A stretch of DNA of 64,000 bases from Hirundichthys speculiger. Lineage: Eukaryota > Chordata > Actinopteri > Beloniformes > Exocoetidae. Under the pieces are notes generated by a model that was not told where the DNA came from, did not search any database, and saw nothing but the letters and a program-made list of their open reading frames with translations. The translations under genes were made by a program, and so were the position numbers. Where the stretch lies: positions 1 to 64,000 of the forward strand of contig JAGFBZ010002035.1 of assembly GCA_018398805.1 (NCBI GenBank), given 5' to 3'. Of the stretch, positions 1 to 10,943 are shown in pieces (the stretch's first letter is position 1; every line of letters begins with the position of its first letter).

Positions 1-760
1 GGACTAACAGCATAAACAAAATCAGCTCTCTAGCTTGTGCGGTTTCGAAGATAAAGCCCCTCAAAAATGGTAATATTTTTAAAAACGTTCGGAATGTCAC
101 GAAAATGGCCGTACGGATACTTTTTCAAAGATTTATAAATCCAAAATTATTGCTAGTACCAGGCTAATATTGCACAAAGTTACTACATTATAGTCAAAGT
201 TCATAAGGAAAAAATATAAAGCAAATCAGAGATGGTCAAGCGGGAAGGTCCTGTTGAATTGAGGTGGAATGACCCACATCATCACCGATGCTCTTCCATT
301 ACAAAAGATAGAAGAAAAACATTGGGCTTTTAAGATGAACAAAAATCTGGAATTTCTTTTCTTCATATTCAACTGTCTTTTTTTCCTTTTGGTCGAATGT
401 CTTTGAATGGCAGATTTTTATTGTTGTGACAGAAATGTTGAATTAATGTTTACATGTGATTCAGATGGATGAAAGAAATCTTACTACTTTTTTTCCCTTG
501 CAAGGATCTTGTGAATTAGAACAAAAATCAAATATTTAGTTGGCTTTTAACATAAAAATGAATCAAATGCTAAATGACTTTTAAATAATCTCTTGTGTTT
601 CCAGCTTGTGTTTTCAACTCCAGTATTTCTAACTGGCTGCAGTAACAGAGCTGACTGGAACTCAGCAGCAGGTCCTTTTTTCAAAACTCCAAATAACAGG
701 AGACGTCTGCTATGGAAGTATTTCTGTGCCACCTGAGTTTGAATACGAATTTTTAAGATT
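1..760. other. AT-rich intergenic sequence, no gene seen
   Basis: No open frame here has a recognisable domain, a usable splice pattern or gene-like composition. The short frame around 547-732 has no recognisable motif. It may be flanking or 3' sequence of the repetitive gene to its right, which is transcribed leftward. Confidence 0.5.
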
Positions 761-769
761 GAAATTTTT

Positions 770-1040
770 CAGCATCAAAATCAGACTTTGAATTTTAAAA
801 AAACATCAGATTTCTAGCACTGAATTTTTTTTTGCCTCTGAATTTTGTTTTGTTAAAATAAATTCAATGTTAAAAAAAATTGTTGTCTTAAAATATTCAG
901 TTTTTCAAAATTCAACACCCCCAAAAAATTCAGTGTAAAAAATTCAATTTCTAAAAAAAAAATCAGTGGTAAAAAAATTCAACCTCAAAAAATTCAGTGT
1001 AAAAAAATTCAACCTCAAAAATTCAGTGTAAAAAGAACCA
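770..1040. repeat. Degenerate A-rich tandem repeat
   Basis: Short phrases such as AAAATTCAGTGTAAAAA and AAATTCAACCTC recur many times with single-base changes and length changes in the A runs. It reads as a decayed minisatellite. No coding potential is visible. Confidence 0.6.
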
Positions 1041-1356
1041 GACTCAACATCCGGGTCACCAGGAGAAGAAGCAATCGATCCCGTCTCAATTCAGCCAAGT
1101 CCAGCCAATCACGTTATGCTCCATGTCATGTGACACCCACCCAGATAGTAAGACAGCCGGTCGGCCATGGCAGCAAACTCAGGTATGGTGTGCGGTAGTC
1201 TGTTACTGTTTACTGACGTTGGCTGAACTGACAGTAATCTCTTGTTTGTTGTTATTTTCTCATGTAATTAGCAGATTTGCTCTATTGACTTCTAGAACAT
1301 GGAACATGGGAGAGTTAACGCCTTCTATTCACGGCATCAGGCTCTACAACCTTTAC

Positions 1357-3309
1357 TCACTGATGAGAGAAACCGGCGACAGATGTTCTTCTTCTGTGGT
1401 CGTTGTTGATCTGAAGTTGGTATCGCAGACACATGAGAAGAGCGTCATTAAAACGACGGATCTTCGAAAGTGGCATCCTGATCATTTTCTCTACGAAGCC
1501 AAACTTCGTGATTAAATCTTTAACTAAACTTTTAACCAGATCTTTCATGTTTTCTTCCGTTAAGACGCGCTGATGGCCCTCGATGATCATTTCAGGCGTA
1601 ACGGTAGCAGCCATACGTTCATAGATGCTACACATGTCTGGCACGCTTAACAAGAGTCTCTTTTGTTTTTTACATTTGGATACAAGTTTAAGAAGTAGAG
1701 CTGAGACAAGGTTGTTGGACAGTATCTGAGCTTGAAATGAGATTTCTGCCGTCTCCACCTTCAGATCTGAATTCTCAATATATTTGGGGGAGGATGGTGG
1801 TATTTCATTTGAAAGTTGGGAATCTGTTGAGCTGATCAGACCTTCAGACAAATTCTTTAGAGCAGATGAAGCATCTGAAATGGTGGCTTTAGATTCTTCT
1901 TCAGGGTTCAACCTTCAGTATGTCTGGGGGAAACAATTATCATTCTGAGGCTCTGAGTGACAGGTCATCATCAAAAACTCTTAGCTTCAGACGCTGAGTT
2001 ATCAGACAATTTCACTTCAGAGTCTTCTTCAGTTGTCAGGTCCTCAGTATACCCGGTGGAAGATGACGTCATGTCTTCTTGCAGTGAAATATCCTTTGAG
2101 GTGTCAATACTGTCAGTAAAATTCTCATCTTCAGTATTTGGATTTTGAATTTCACTATCAGCATTATCACCTTCATTGGTTTGAATGCTGAGACATTCAA
2201 CATCATCGTGAGGTTGGGATACAGGCTCTAAAGAAAGGACTCTGGAGGGTGTGGTCTCCACAAATGTGTCTTCTTCTGGAGAGCCAAGCATTTGTCTGGT
2301 GAGGTTTTCCACGTCCGTCAGAGCTCCCGCCACTTTCATGCTGGTATTTGATTCCGAGTCTGACAGTGATTTTCCCTCAGACTGGAGGGGAGCTCATTTG
2401 TAGACTCACGCATCCAAGGACTGTATGTAAAGTTTAAAAGTCGGCTCTTTTGAAAGCATCTGGATATCATTGGGGCAGGTGATGCTCTTAATGCCGGGCA
2501 TCTTCTCCAGATTTATCTGACTCTTTGAATGTTCTGAACAAGATCTGAACATCTGATTGAATTGGGTCAAAGGTAAGCTGAGAAACCTCCTGCTTCGTCC
2601 ATTGGACCTCTGTCTCTTTGGACCATGACGTGTCTGGCTCATGACTTTCAGGGACGCATCCTGGTAAAGTCAGAGGACAACTTGAAACATGTTTGATGTG
2701 GGAAGGGGAATAAATTTTTTGCCTGTAGTTTGAAATTCACTCCTCAGATCTGAAATCATCATTTCAAATTGTTTTGGGGAAAAATTTAAAAAGCGCTGTT
2801 CTTGGTCGCCTGAAGGCACGGAGTGTGAGAGGAAAAAGTTTTTCACCTCACCAGCAATCAAGCTCATGTCAAAAACAGCTGCGGGGGAGATTTTCCTGGT
2901 GTTGGTATCTGGTCTTGGCAGGTTTTCCATCAGGATACTGACAATTCCGGTGGCTGTTTCCTTTACTTCTGTGTTAGAGGGGGCGGGACGCTCAAGAACA
3001 CATTCATACTCCGATGTGATGTCTGGTGTCTCCTTGGACCATTAAGGGGGATTTTACTCACATATTCAACTGCCGACGGGAAACTGATGTTGAATCCCTT
3101 GGTAGATTCTCTAAGACTTATAGAAGCATGACAAACCATGGAACCAAGACACTTTACAAAACCGGTCACATACACGGCCCGCTTAGATGGAAGGTTTTTG
3201 GTTTCCGTGGCTACAGTAATCTTAGAGTTAAGCCAGTCTTCAATTTCTGCTTCTGTCATATCTGTCAAGTCCACAACATCCTCACGAACGTCCCCTGGAA
3301 CATCAGGAA
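1357..3309 (-). pseudogene. Degenerate last copy and C-terminal end of the repetitive gene
   Basis: This segment continues the repeat protein encoded at 3310-6216, but its frame is broken repeatedly. Pieces in different frames at about 2963-3274, 2670-2930, 2406-2642, 1971-2339 and 1357-1911 each match a part of the intact module, in the same order. Compared with the intact copy, the breaks are one- or few-base indels, for example one T missing near 3043 and one C missing near 3398. The most downstream piece ends in a unique basic and hydrophobic tail of about 130 residues, found nowhere else in the window, with its stop at 1357-1359. Either this copy is a pseudogene, or it is a real 3' part damaged by assembly indels. 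I do not recognise the family. Confidence 0.5.
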
Positions 3310-6216
3310 CTAAAGACGAGCTTTTAGAGAGCGAGTCTCCCAGTTGAGGTTTGATGTGTTCCAGTGGTAGCGCAGCAGCGTTACGTTGTTGTTGAACCCT
3401 GGCAGAATGACTCTGAGAACATCTGCTGTCACAGTCTGTATTATTTGGTTGATCATGTACCAGATGGGAATAAGATTTTCCTCTGTAATAAGATAAACCT
3501 TGCTTGTTTGTTGATTCATCTTGTTTTCTTTTGGTTTTCTTATGATGATATCTGTCATCTCCACCTTCAGATCTGAATTCTTAATATATTCAGGGGAGGA
3601 TGGTGGTATTTCATTTGAAAATTTGGAATCTGTTGAGCTGACCAGACCTTCAGACACATTCTTAGATGCAGATGAAGCATCTGAAATGGTGGCTTTAGAT
3701 TCTTCTTCAGGTGTCAACCTCTCAGTATGTCTGGGGGAAACAATTATCATTTCTTGAGGCTCTGAGCTGACAAGGTCATCAATCAAACTCTTAGCTTCAG
3801 ACAATTTCACTTCAGAGTCTTCTTCAGTTGTCAGGTCCTCAGTATACCCGGTGGAAGATGACGTCATGTCTTTTTGCAATGAAATATCCTTTGAGGTGTC
3901 AATACTGTCAGTAAAATTCTCATCTTCAGTATTTGGATTTTGAATTTCACTATCAGCATTATCACCTTCATTGGTTTGAATGCTGAGACATTCAACATCA
4001 TCATGAGGTTGGGATTCAGGCTCTAAAGAAAGGACTCTGGAGGGTGTGGTCTCCACAAATGTGTCTTCTTCTGGAGAGCCAAGCATTTGTCTGGTGAGGT
4101 TTTCCATGTCCGTCAGAGCTCCCGCCACTTTGTCTGGCTCATGACTTTCAGGGTCACATCCTGGTAAAGTCAGAGGACAACTTGAAACATGTTTGATGCT
4201 GGGAATAAATTTTTTGCCTTTAGTTTGAAATTCACTCCTCAGATCTGAAATCATCATTTCAAATTGTTTTGGGGAAAAATTTAAAAAGCGCTGTTCTCGG
4301 TCGCCTGAAGGCACGCAGTGTGAGAGGAAAAAGTTTTTCACCTCACCAACAATCAAGCTCATGTCAAAAACAGCTGCGGGGGAGATTTTTCTGGTGTTGG
4401 TATCTGGTCTTGGCAGGTTTTCCATCAGGATACTGACACTTCCGTTGGCTGTTTCCTTTACTTCTGTGTTAGAGGGGGCGGGACGCTCAAGAACACATTC
4501 ATACTCCGATGTGATGTCTGGTGTCTCCTTGGACCATTTAAGGGGGATTTTACTCACATATTCAACTGCCGACGGGAAACTGATGTTGAATCCCTTGGTA
4601 GATTCTCTAAGACTTATAGAAGCATGACAAACCATGGAACCAAGACACTTTACAAAACCGGGCACATACACGGCCCGCTTAGATGGAAGGTTTTTGGTTT
4701 CCGTGGCTACAGTAATCTTAGAGTTAAGCCAGTCTTCAATTTCTGCTTCTGTCATATCTGTCAAGTCCACAACAACCTCATGAGCGTCCCCTGGAACATC
4801 AGGAACTAAAGACAAGCTTTTAGAGAGCGAGTTTCCCAGTTGAGGTTTGATGTGTTCCAGTGGTAGCGCAGCAGCGTTACGTTGTTGAACCCCTGGCAGA
4901 ATGACTCTCAGAACATCTGCTGTCACAGTCTGTATTATTTGGCTGATCATGTACCAGATGGGAATAAGATTTTCCTCTGTAATAAGATAAACCTTGCTTG
5001 TTTGTTGATTCATCTTGTTTTCTTTTGGTTTTCTTATGATGATATCTGCCGTCTCCACCTTCAGATCTAAAATATTAATATATTCGGGGGAGGATGATGG
5101 TATTTCATTTGAAAATTGGGGATCTGTTGAGCCGACCAGACCGTCAGACAAATTCTTAGATGCAGATGAAGCATCTGAAATGGTGGCTTTAGATTCTTCT
5201 TCAGGTGTCAACCTCTCAGTATGTCTGGGGGAAACAATTATCATTTCTTGAGGCTCTGAGCTGACAAGGTCATCAATCAAACTCTTAGCTTCAGACAATT
5301 TCACTTCAGAGTCTTCTTCAGTTGTCAGGTCCTCAGTATACCCGGTGGAAGATGATGTCATGTCTTCTTGCAATGAAATATCCTTTGAGATGTGAATACT
5401 GTCAGTAAAATTCTCATCTTCAGTATTTGGATTTTGAATTTCACTATCAGCATTATCACCTTCATTGGTTTGAATGCTGAGACATTCAACATCATCATGA
5501 GGTTGGGATACAGGCTCTAAAGAAAGGACTCTGGAGGGTGTGGTCTCCACAAATGTGTCTTCTTCTGGAGAGCCAAGCTTTTGTCTGGTGAGGTTTTCCA
5601 CGTCCGTCAGAGCTCCCGCCACTTTCATGCTGGTATTTGATTCTGCCGACGGGAAACTGATGTTGAATCCCTCGGCAGAATCCAATCTTTGAGACTCGAC
5701 TTTTACTTTAGCTAAGCATTCACTAAGACTTATAGCAGCATGACAAACCATTAAACCAAGACACTTTACAAAACCGGGCACATACCCGGCCCGCTTAGAT
5801 GGAAGGTTTTTGGTTTTTGTAGCTGCAGTAATATTAGAGTTAACCCGGTCTTCAATTTCTGCTTCTACCATTTCTGTAAATTCCACAACAAACGCACGAA
5901 CGTCCTCTGGAACATTAAGAACTAAAGAAAAGCTTTTAGAGAGCGAGTCTCCCAGTTGAGGTTTGATGTGTTCCACTGGTAAACCAGCAGCGATACGTTG
6001 TTGAACCCCTGGCAGAATGACTCTGAGAACATCTGCTGTCACAGTCTGTATTATTTTGCTGATCATGTCAGCCAGGGTGGACTGAATGTCCTGGTCCCAT
6101 TCTCCTACTGCGATCATGTCCCACTGTGCTGGGGTGATTCTGTCAAAATATTTTTTAAAGATGGGAATAATATTTTCCTCCGTAATAAGATAAACCTTGC
6201 TTGTTTGTTGATTCAT
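3310..6216 (-). CDS. Repetitive acidic Ser/Thr-rich protein, unknown family
   Basis: This is a 968-residue open frame starting at an ATG (6214-6216). The phrase MNQQTSKVYLITEEN recurs at residues 1, 402 and 900, so the protein is made of tandem modules. Module 2 is exactly 498 codons (1,494 bp), so duplication keeps the frame. Module 1 has a unique insert with RITPAQWD and lacks a block present in module 2. Each module has a hydrophobic N-terminal half with amphipathic helices and a Cys pair (FVKCLG.MVCH). Its second half is long, acidic and Ser/Thr-rich (TEDENFTDS, EDLTTEEDSE). There is no signal peptide and no membrane segment. The last about 20 residues are out of frame relative to the other modules, because a C run is one base shorter near 3398, so this stop is probably not the original one. 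It could be a lineage-specific expanded gene, perhaps with further exons upstream. I assign no function. Confidence 0.55.
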   Translation of the reverse strand: MNQQTSKVYLITEENIIPIFKKYFDRITPAQWDMIAVGEWDQDIQSTLADMISKIIQTVTADVLRVILPGVQQRIAAGLPVEHIKPQLGDSLSKSFSLVLNVPEDVRAFVVEFTEMVEAEIEDRVNSNITAATKTKNLPSKRAGYVPGFVKCLGLMVCHAAISLSECLAKVKVESQRLDSAEGFNISFPSAESNTSMKVAGALTDVENLTRQKLGSPEEDTFVETTPSRVLSLEPVSQPHDDVECLSIQTNEGDNADSEIQNPNTEDENFTDSIHISKDISLQEDMTSSSTGYTEDLTTEEDSEVKLSEAKSLIDDLVSSEPQEMIIVSPRHTERLTPEEESKATISDASSASKNLSDGLVGSTDPQFSNEIPSSSPEYINILDLKVETADIIIRKPKENKMNQQTSKVYLITEENLIPIWYMISQIIQTVTADVLRVILPGVQQRNAAALPLEHIKPQLGNSLSKSLSLVPDVPGDAHEVVVDLTDMTEAEIEDWLNSKITVATETKNLPSKRAVYVPGFVKCLGSMVCHASISLRESTKGFNISFPSAVEYVSKIPLKWSKETPDITSEYECVLERPAPSNTEVKETANGSVSILMENLPRPDTNTRKISPAAVFDMSLIVGEVKNFFLSHCVPSGDREQRFLNFSPKQFEMMISDLRSEFQTKGKKFIPSIKHVSSCPLTLPGCDPESHEPDKVAGALTDMENLTRQMLGSPEEDTFVETTPSRVLSLEPESQPHDDVECLSIQTNEGDNADSEIQNPNTEDENFTDSIDTSKDISLQKDMTSSSTGYTEDLTTEEDSEVKLSEAKSLIDDLVSSEPQEMIIVSPRHTERLTPEEESKATISDASSASKNVSEGLVSSTDSKFSNEIPPSSPEYIKNSDLKVEMTDIIIRKPKENKMNQQTSKVYLITEENLIPIWYMINQIIQTVTADVLRVILPGFNNNVTLLRYHWNTSNLNWETRSLKARL

Positions 6217-6577
6217 CTCGTTTTTTTTTTTTTTGTTTTCTTATGCTGGTCTGAAAGTTCGTCTGGTTTCGCTAAGCGTCTCCTGAAAAATGAGATTTTT
6301 TTCATCTTCCGCTGACGTCATACAGGACGCAGCGCTCGCACGCATGCGCGGACACAATCATCGCGGGAACACCCCCGCATGTTCGCGCAGTGCTGCGTTC
6401 CATGTCGTTTTTTTTTTTTTTTCAAACTTTATTGACAACGACAGTATAGACCTTTTCGGGCCGGCCCCTACCGGAAGTACCCCGTCCGCCATTGCTGGGT
6501 TGTGCTACAGAGCGATTCTTTCACCGGCTCGCAGATTAACCAGTGTTTTTCTCTTTCCACAAATATATATTTTTATA
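6217..6577. promoter_or_regulatory. GC-rich divergent promoter candidate with CRE
   Basis: The stretch between the minus-strand repetitive gene and the plus-strand THAP-like exon is CpG-rich, especially 6315-6400. It carries a perfect palindromic cAMP response element, TGACGTCA, at 6313-6320, about 100 bp upstream of the minus-strand ATG. CRE-containing CpG promoters are common in broadly expressed and testis-expressed genes. That this region drives both flanking units is an inference from layout. Two T-runs (about 6224-6238 and 6408-6422) are also present. Confidence 0.4.
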
Positions 6578-6782
6578 ATGTCGAGTCGGTCGAGTGGGAA
6601 TACATGATCCGTCATAAACTGTGCCAACAATGGCGTGAAAATTCAACAATGGAAGGAGAAAGTGTGTGAAATACACAAGCCTTTACTGCACGAAGACTGT
6701 CTTGTTTGCAGAACAAGAAGCTAGGAAGACGTGGGTGAAAAATATCAACAGAAAGGACTTTGTTCCAAATGAATACAGCCGG
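6578..6782 (+). pseudogene. THAP-domain-like first exon, frame broken
   Basis: An ATG at 6578 opens a short frame (MSSRSSGNT) that stops at once. In the other plus frames the text resembles a THAP zinc-finger module: CANNGVKIQQWKEKVCEIHKP, then after a frame change EARKTWVKNINRKDFVPNEY. The latter fits the W...I.R.DF.P..Y core of THAP domains. It ends at a good splice donor, CGG|GTGAGT (6783-6788). THAP proteins are C2CH zinc-dependent DNA binders, many of them related to P-element-type transposases. At least two indels are needed to keep one frame, so this is a relic or suffers from sequence errors. No downstream exon was recognised. Confidence 0.45.
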
Positions 6783-7340
6783 GTGAGTTTTCGTTAACAT
6801 TTAATCTCGTACTATTCAGTCTCGCTGAGAGTCCCGGACGATTCTGGTTGAAAGAACAGCAGTATGAGGCTACTGTAGCCCTCGGCACTAGCACAAGCCT
6901 ATAAATCAATGAATTAATGAATTAGGAGAGTGATAAAATAAATTAAATATAACATTAACACATAGCCTAATTTACCGCTAGCGTTAACGTTACAGTAGCA
7001 TAATCTTTATGGTTTGTTGACGTTAGTTATAGCCAGCGTTGCATTTTTCACGTATTCCCACAGTTTTTAGTGTTTGGTTATGGGAATAGATCATGCTATT
7101 TCCATAACCAATCATTAAAAACAGCGATAAACTACCTTCATCTGTAACTGGAGGCCACTGCCTAACATCATCAATCCAAGACATGTCTGTGTTATCCGTA
7201 AATAATGCTCCACGCTGCTGTGTTTGGGTTAGTTGGTGGAGCACCGCACACTCCAGTTATGGCGGGGCCACTAGGGGGCGCATGTCCACAATTTTCAAGT
7301 CGAAAAGGTGTATACAACATTAATACACAATCAAACAAAC
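6783..7340. other. Intergenic, no gene seen
   Basis: AT-rich sequence between the THAP-like exon and the L1-like element. It contains CACTAGGGGGCGC at about 7269, which resembles a CTCF core but may equally come from a repeat. No coding signal is visible. Confidence 0.4.
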
Positions 7341-7349
7341 ACAAATACA

Positions 7350-10300
7350 AATGCGCCAGGGGTTGACAGCAAAACGAAAAGGAGACATCAACTTAAATAA
7401 ATATTTTGTGAAGCTTACAAAGATCATATGTTTTAACAGCTTTTTTTATTCTCACAATAACAAAGGGAGGAGATATATTGACCAACATATGCAGACAGTT
7501 CCAAGAAGTTTGGTTTCTTACCCGAAAATTTAGACCTATGATTATAAAATTATATAAAATTGAAAATTTATTTTTTTCTCATATTCAGTGTATCCAAACA
7601 AGACATTTTTCCAGCATAAGTTAAACTGGGGATAAATATAATCACTGATGAAGCGTGTCAGTCTGCTCCAAAGTTGTCTGTATATAATGATTAGTTGGGT
7701 AAAATCTATGAAGGATTTTAAATGAAATCTCTTTGACCTTGTTGGTTAAAAAAAACTTATTAGGTAGTAGCCAGACTTTTTCCCAATTAATACTTCCAAC
7801 AAATGTGGACCAGTAGGATATAGCAGAGGGTGAACTTACAATATCTTGTTGAAATAGTTGACGAATAAACTTGTTTTTGTTTTTATTATTACCCGTGAAA
7901 CAAGCTTTCCCCATTACTGTTTCAATAACATTTAAAGATATGGGGAAGTTGTTGTTTACAGTTTGATTTTTGAAGAGGGAAATAATACCTGAAGGCACAG
8001 CATCAAAAACAATAGAAAAATCCTACTGTTGCACAAATTCAACATAATTGTAAAGACGACCATGTTGGTTAAACAACTGACTAAGTAAAAGTATATTGTT
8101 ATCGAACCATTGTTGGAGGAAAATAGATTTGTTTTTGTACAAGATATATCTATTGTTCCAGATAAAGAACCTATGCGGTGTAAAGTTATGCTTGTATATT
8201 AAACACCATGCTAGCAGCGTTTGTTTGTGAAATGAGGAAAGTTTGAGGGGAAGTTTGTCAACATTGTAAGTGCAAAGCAACAAAAACTGGAGCCCGCCAA
8301 CAGAAGAAAAAACATAATGGGGAATAAAGTTCCATAAAGAGGTTGGAAACTTAAGGTACCGCTTAATCCAATTAATTTTGAAGGTGTAATTAACAGACGT
8401 GAAGTCCAAGAGATTAAGGCCACCTTTACCATATTCATTCATTAATACAGATTTTCTACGATAGTGGGTCCGATTTTTCCAAACAAAGTCAAATAAAATC
8501 TTATCAATAGATTTACACACACAACTTTCAACTCCTAATGATAAGGCAGCATATGTTAACCTTGATATACCCCCGGCTTTTGAAAGGAGTATTCGACCTC
8601 TTATAGATAAGTCACGTAATAGCCATTGATTAAATCTTTTTTTTGTTTTATCAATTATTGAAGTGAAGTTATTATAACATCTTTGCGATTCATTTTTTAT
8701 CAATAATGATACCTAAATAAGTAACAGATTTCTTAACTGGGATGTTAGAGATTGTCCTTTAAAGCTAACAGTTCACATTTTTTAAGATTTAGTCGAAGAC
8801 CAGACGCTTTACTAAATTGTTCTATAATATCTATAGCTAAAGACACTTGAGAGCTATCCTTTAAAAACAATGTTGTGTCGTCAGCCAGTTGACTAATTAA
8901 AACACATCTATCGGCTATAAAGATACCCTGTAATTTACTACATTAGATGTGATCACATAAGAGTTGGGCAGCTAACAAAAATAGATATGGAGATATTGGG
9001 CAACCTCACCGTACGCCGCGCTTTACAGCAAACCTGGGAGATGACCCAAACTTGAGTTTAATTGAACAGTTGGACTTATTATATAGTGTCTTGAAGGCAT
9101 TACAGAAAAAATTACCAAATCCAAATTTTTTTCAATGAGTGGAAGATGAAACTGTGCTCCACAGTATCGAAGGCTTTGAAGAAGTCTAAAAAAAGCATAA
9201 TCAATCATGTCTAAGATCAGTCTAATGTTGTTGGTAATGTGTCTATTGGGCATAAAACCTGACTGTGTTTCATCAATTAAAGTATCTAGTACTTTTTTAA
9301 TTCTTCGAGCAAGAATTAGGGCTGAAATTTTATAATCGTTATTGAGGAGGCAAATAGGACGCCAATTGTCAATGTAGAGAGGGTCTTTGCGTGGTTTAGG
9401 AATTAAATTGATCAAACCTTGAGTCATACTTGCAGGTAAAGTACTGGAAGATAAACTTTCATTAAATACTTGCAAAAGAAAAAGTGCCAACTGTTGAGAA
9501 AATAGTTTATAGAATTCAGAGGATAAACCATCTGTACCAGGAGCTTTGTTATTTTTTAGAAGATTGATACAGTCACTGACTTCTGTTTGAGATAACGGAA
9601 TATCACATAAATTAGAATCTGACTCCATTAAATGAGGAGTATGCTGTAACGAATTTAAAAATGATAACGTGTCATTTTCAGAATATTCAGATGTGTATAA
9701 TTTTTTGTAGAAATTGGAACAAAATTCAGATATAATTTTTGGGTCATCTGTTTTACTATCGTTAATAATTAATTCCTTAATGGTATTCGTTTTTGCATGA
9801 TATTTCTCTAAATTGAAGAAGTATGTGGAGTTTTGTTCTCTTTTTTCTAGCCACTGTTTCCGTGATCTTATAAAAGCTCCTTCTGCTTTTTACAGTTTTT
9901 CCTGTAAATCAAACAGTTTTATTGTGTCTTCTTTAGTTAGTGCGTCTGGTAAAGATTGAGAAAGTAATGAGATATCAAAGATGATATTTTGTTCCTCAAG
10001 TTTTCTCATTTTAGCTAAATAGCTTCCAAATGTTCTCAAATATTTACCTGATTCATATTTAAATAGCTCCCAATTTGGACCAAATGAATTATCAATTTTA
10101 GCTTTATTAAAGTAAAAGCTTATGAATTGGGAAATTTTTTCCTTAACATCTTCATGTTTAAGAAGAGTATTATTCAGTTTCCAATATATCGCTTTGCAGT
10201 TTTTCACTGAGGGAAAAAGATTAATTGAAATATGGATAGCTTTATGATCACTGAAAGGACAGAGAGTAATGTTTAATGTAACATCCTGTTCATTAATATT

Positions 10301-10372
10301 TTTGGAGACTAACCAAAAGTCTAAATCGGCGCTAGAATCAAATATTAGTTGTTTTTTTTTTTTCATTTTTTT
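7350..10372 (-). mobile_element. L1/Tx1-like non-LTR retrotransposon, 5'-truncated
   Basis: The minus strand encodes successive parts of an L1-type ORF2. Near 10250-10100 lies the end of an endonuclease (FSDHKAI). At 9628-9023 is the reverse transcriptase core (KAPGTDGL, LIPKPRKDP, NWRPICLLNNDYK, DETQSGFMPNRHI). At 8703-8023 is the L1 C-terminal region (RFNQWLLRDLSIRGRILLSK, YGKGGLNLLDF). It ends with KILHRFYPTNHY and a further C-terminal zone toward 7350. The first part of the endonuclease is missing, so the insertion is 5'-truncated at about 10372, next to an A/T run. Target-site duplications could not be identified. Confidence 0.85.
8023..9628 (-). pseudogene. L1-like ORF2 reverse transcriptase, disrupted
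   Basis: This is the reverse transcriptase and following region of the L1-like element. Fingers and palm motifs are clear up to LILDMIDYA. After that the reading frame shifts, and the catalytic FADD-type box is not seen in the open frames. The frame resumes at 8703 with the conserved post-RT region (SIDKILFDFVWKN). The element can no longer make a full ORF2 protein. Its former role was target-primed reverse transcription of its own RNA. Confidence 0.8.
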
Positions 10373-10859
10373 ATTGAACATTGAACAAGTTAACAAACAA
10401 ATCAGAGGCACACAATCACTTTACCTGTGAAGCAAAACATTAAAATAAATAAATAAATAAATATGACTTTTGTATTGTTATTCAAGTTCAAATCACTATT
10501 TTTCAAGAGAAATTTCATTTATAGACAAGAGCACTTACTCCAATAACAGGCTGTTTCAGAATAAGTTGTTGACATGTGTATGTGGGGAAATATCTTTCTC
10601 TGACATCTTTAAAAATAAAATAAAATACATGAGTATGTTGTAGCTCTGGGTAATGGTGAAGTAATGACATGTAACGGCTGAAAGGCTCCAGTTCAGCAAC
10701 ACGTGAAGGTGATGCTTTGGATTTAAAAGTCCTACGATGTTTCAAAGACATTAAATGTTGCAGTGCAGTCGCTGCAATAAACATCTGACATTCAGAGACA
10801 TTCAACCAACAGACCAAAGGAATTAAAAAAATCCTGACAGATTCAAAGACAGTGTTTGG

Positions 10860-10943
10860 GTCCAGAATAACAGGACTGAAGTGGACCTTCTCCTTCACCT
10901 TCTCCCAGACTCTGAAGGCCAGGTTGTCCAGATGTTTAGTCAT
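10860..10943 (-). pseudogene. PRY (B30.2) domain fragment, TRIM/NLR type
   Basis: The first part of a minus-strand frame reads AFRVWEKVKEKVHFSPVILD followed by PNT. This matches the opening of the PRY-SPRY domain in fish TRIM and NLR-C family proteins (VW..VK..V..TPVILDPNTAHP). After PNT the expected A-H-P and SPRY sequence is absent and the frame continues with unrelated sequence to 10515. It is best read as a scrap of an immune-type gene or a duplicated exon end, without function. Confidence 0.45.

Noticed and set aside
6612..7244. Short minus-strand frames (62 and 73 codons)
   Set aside because: The first is antisense to the THAP-like exon; the second has no domain or splice support.
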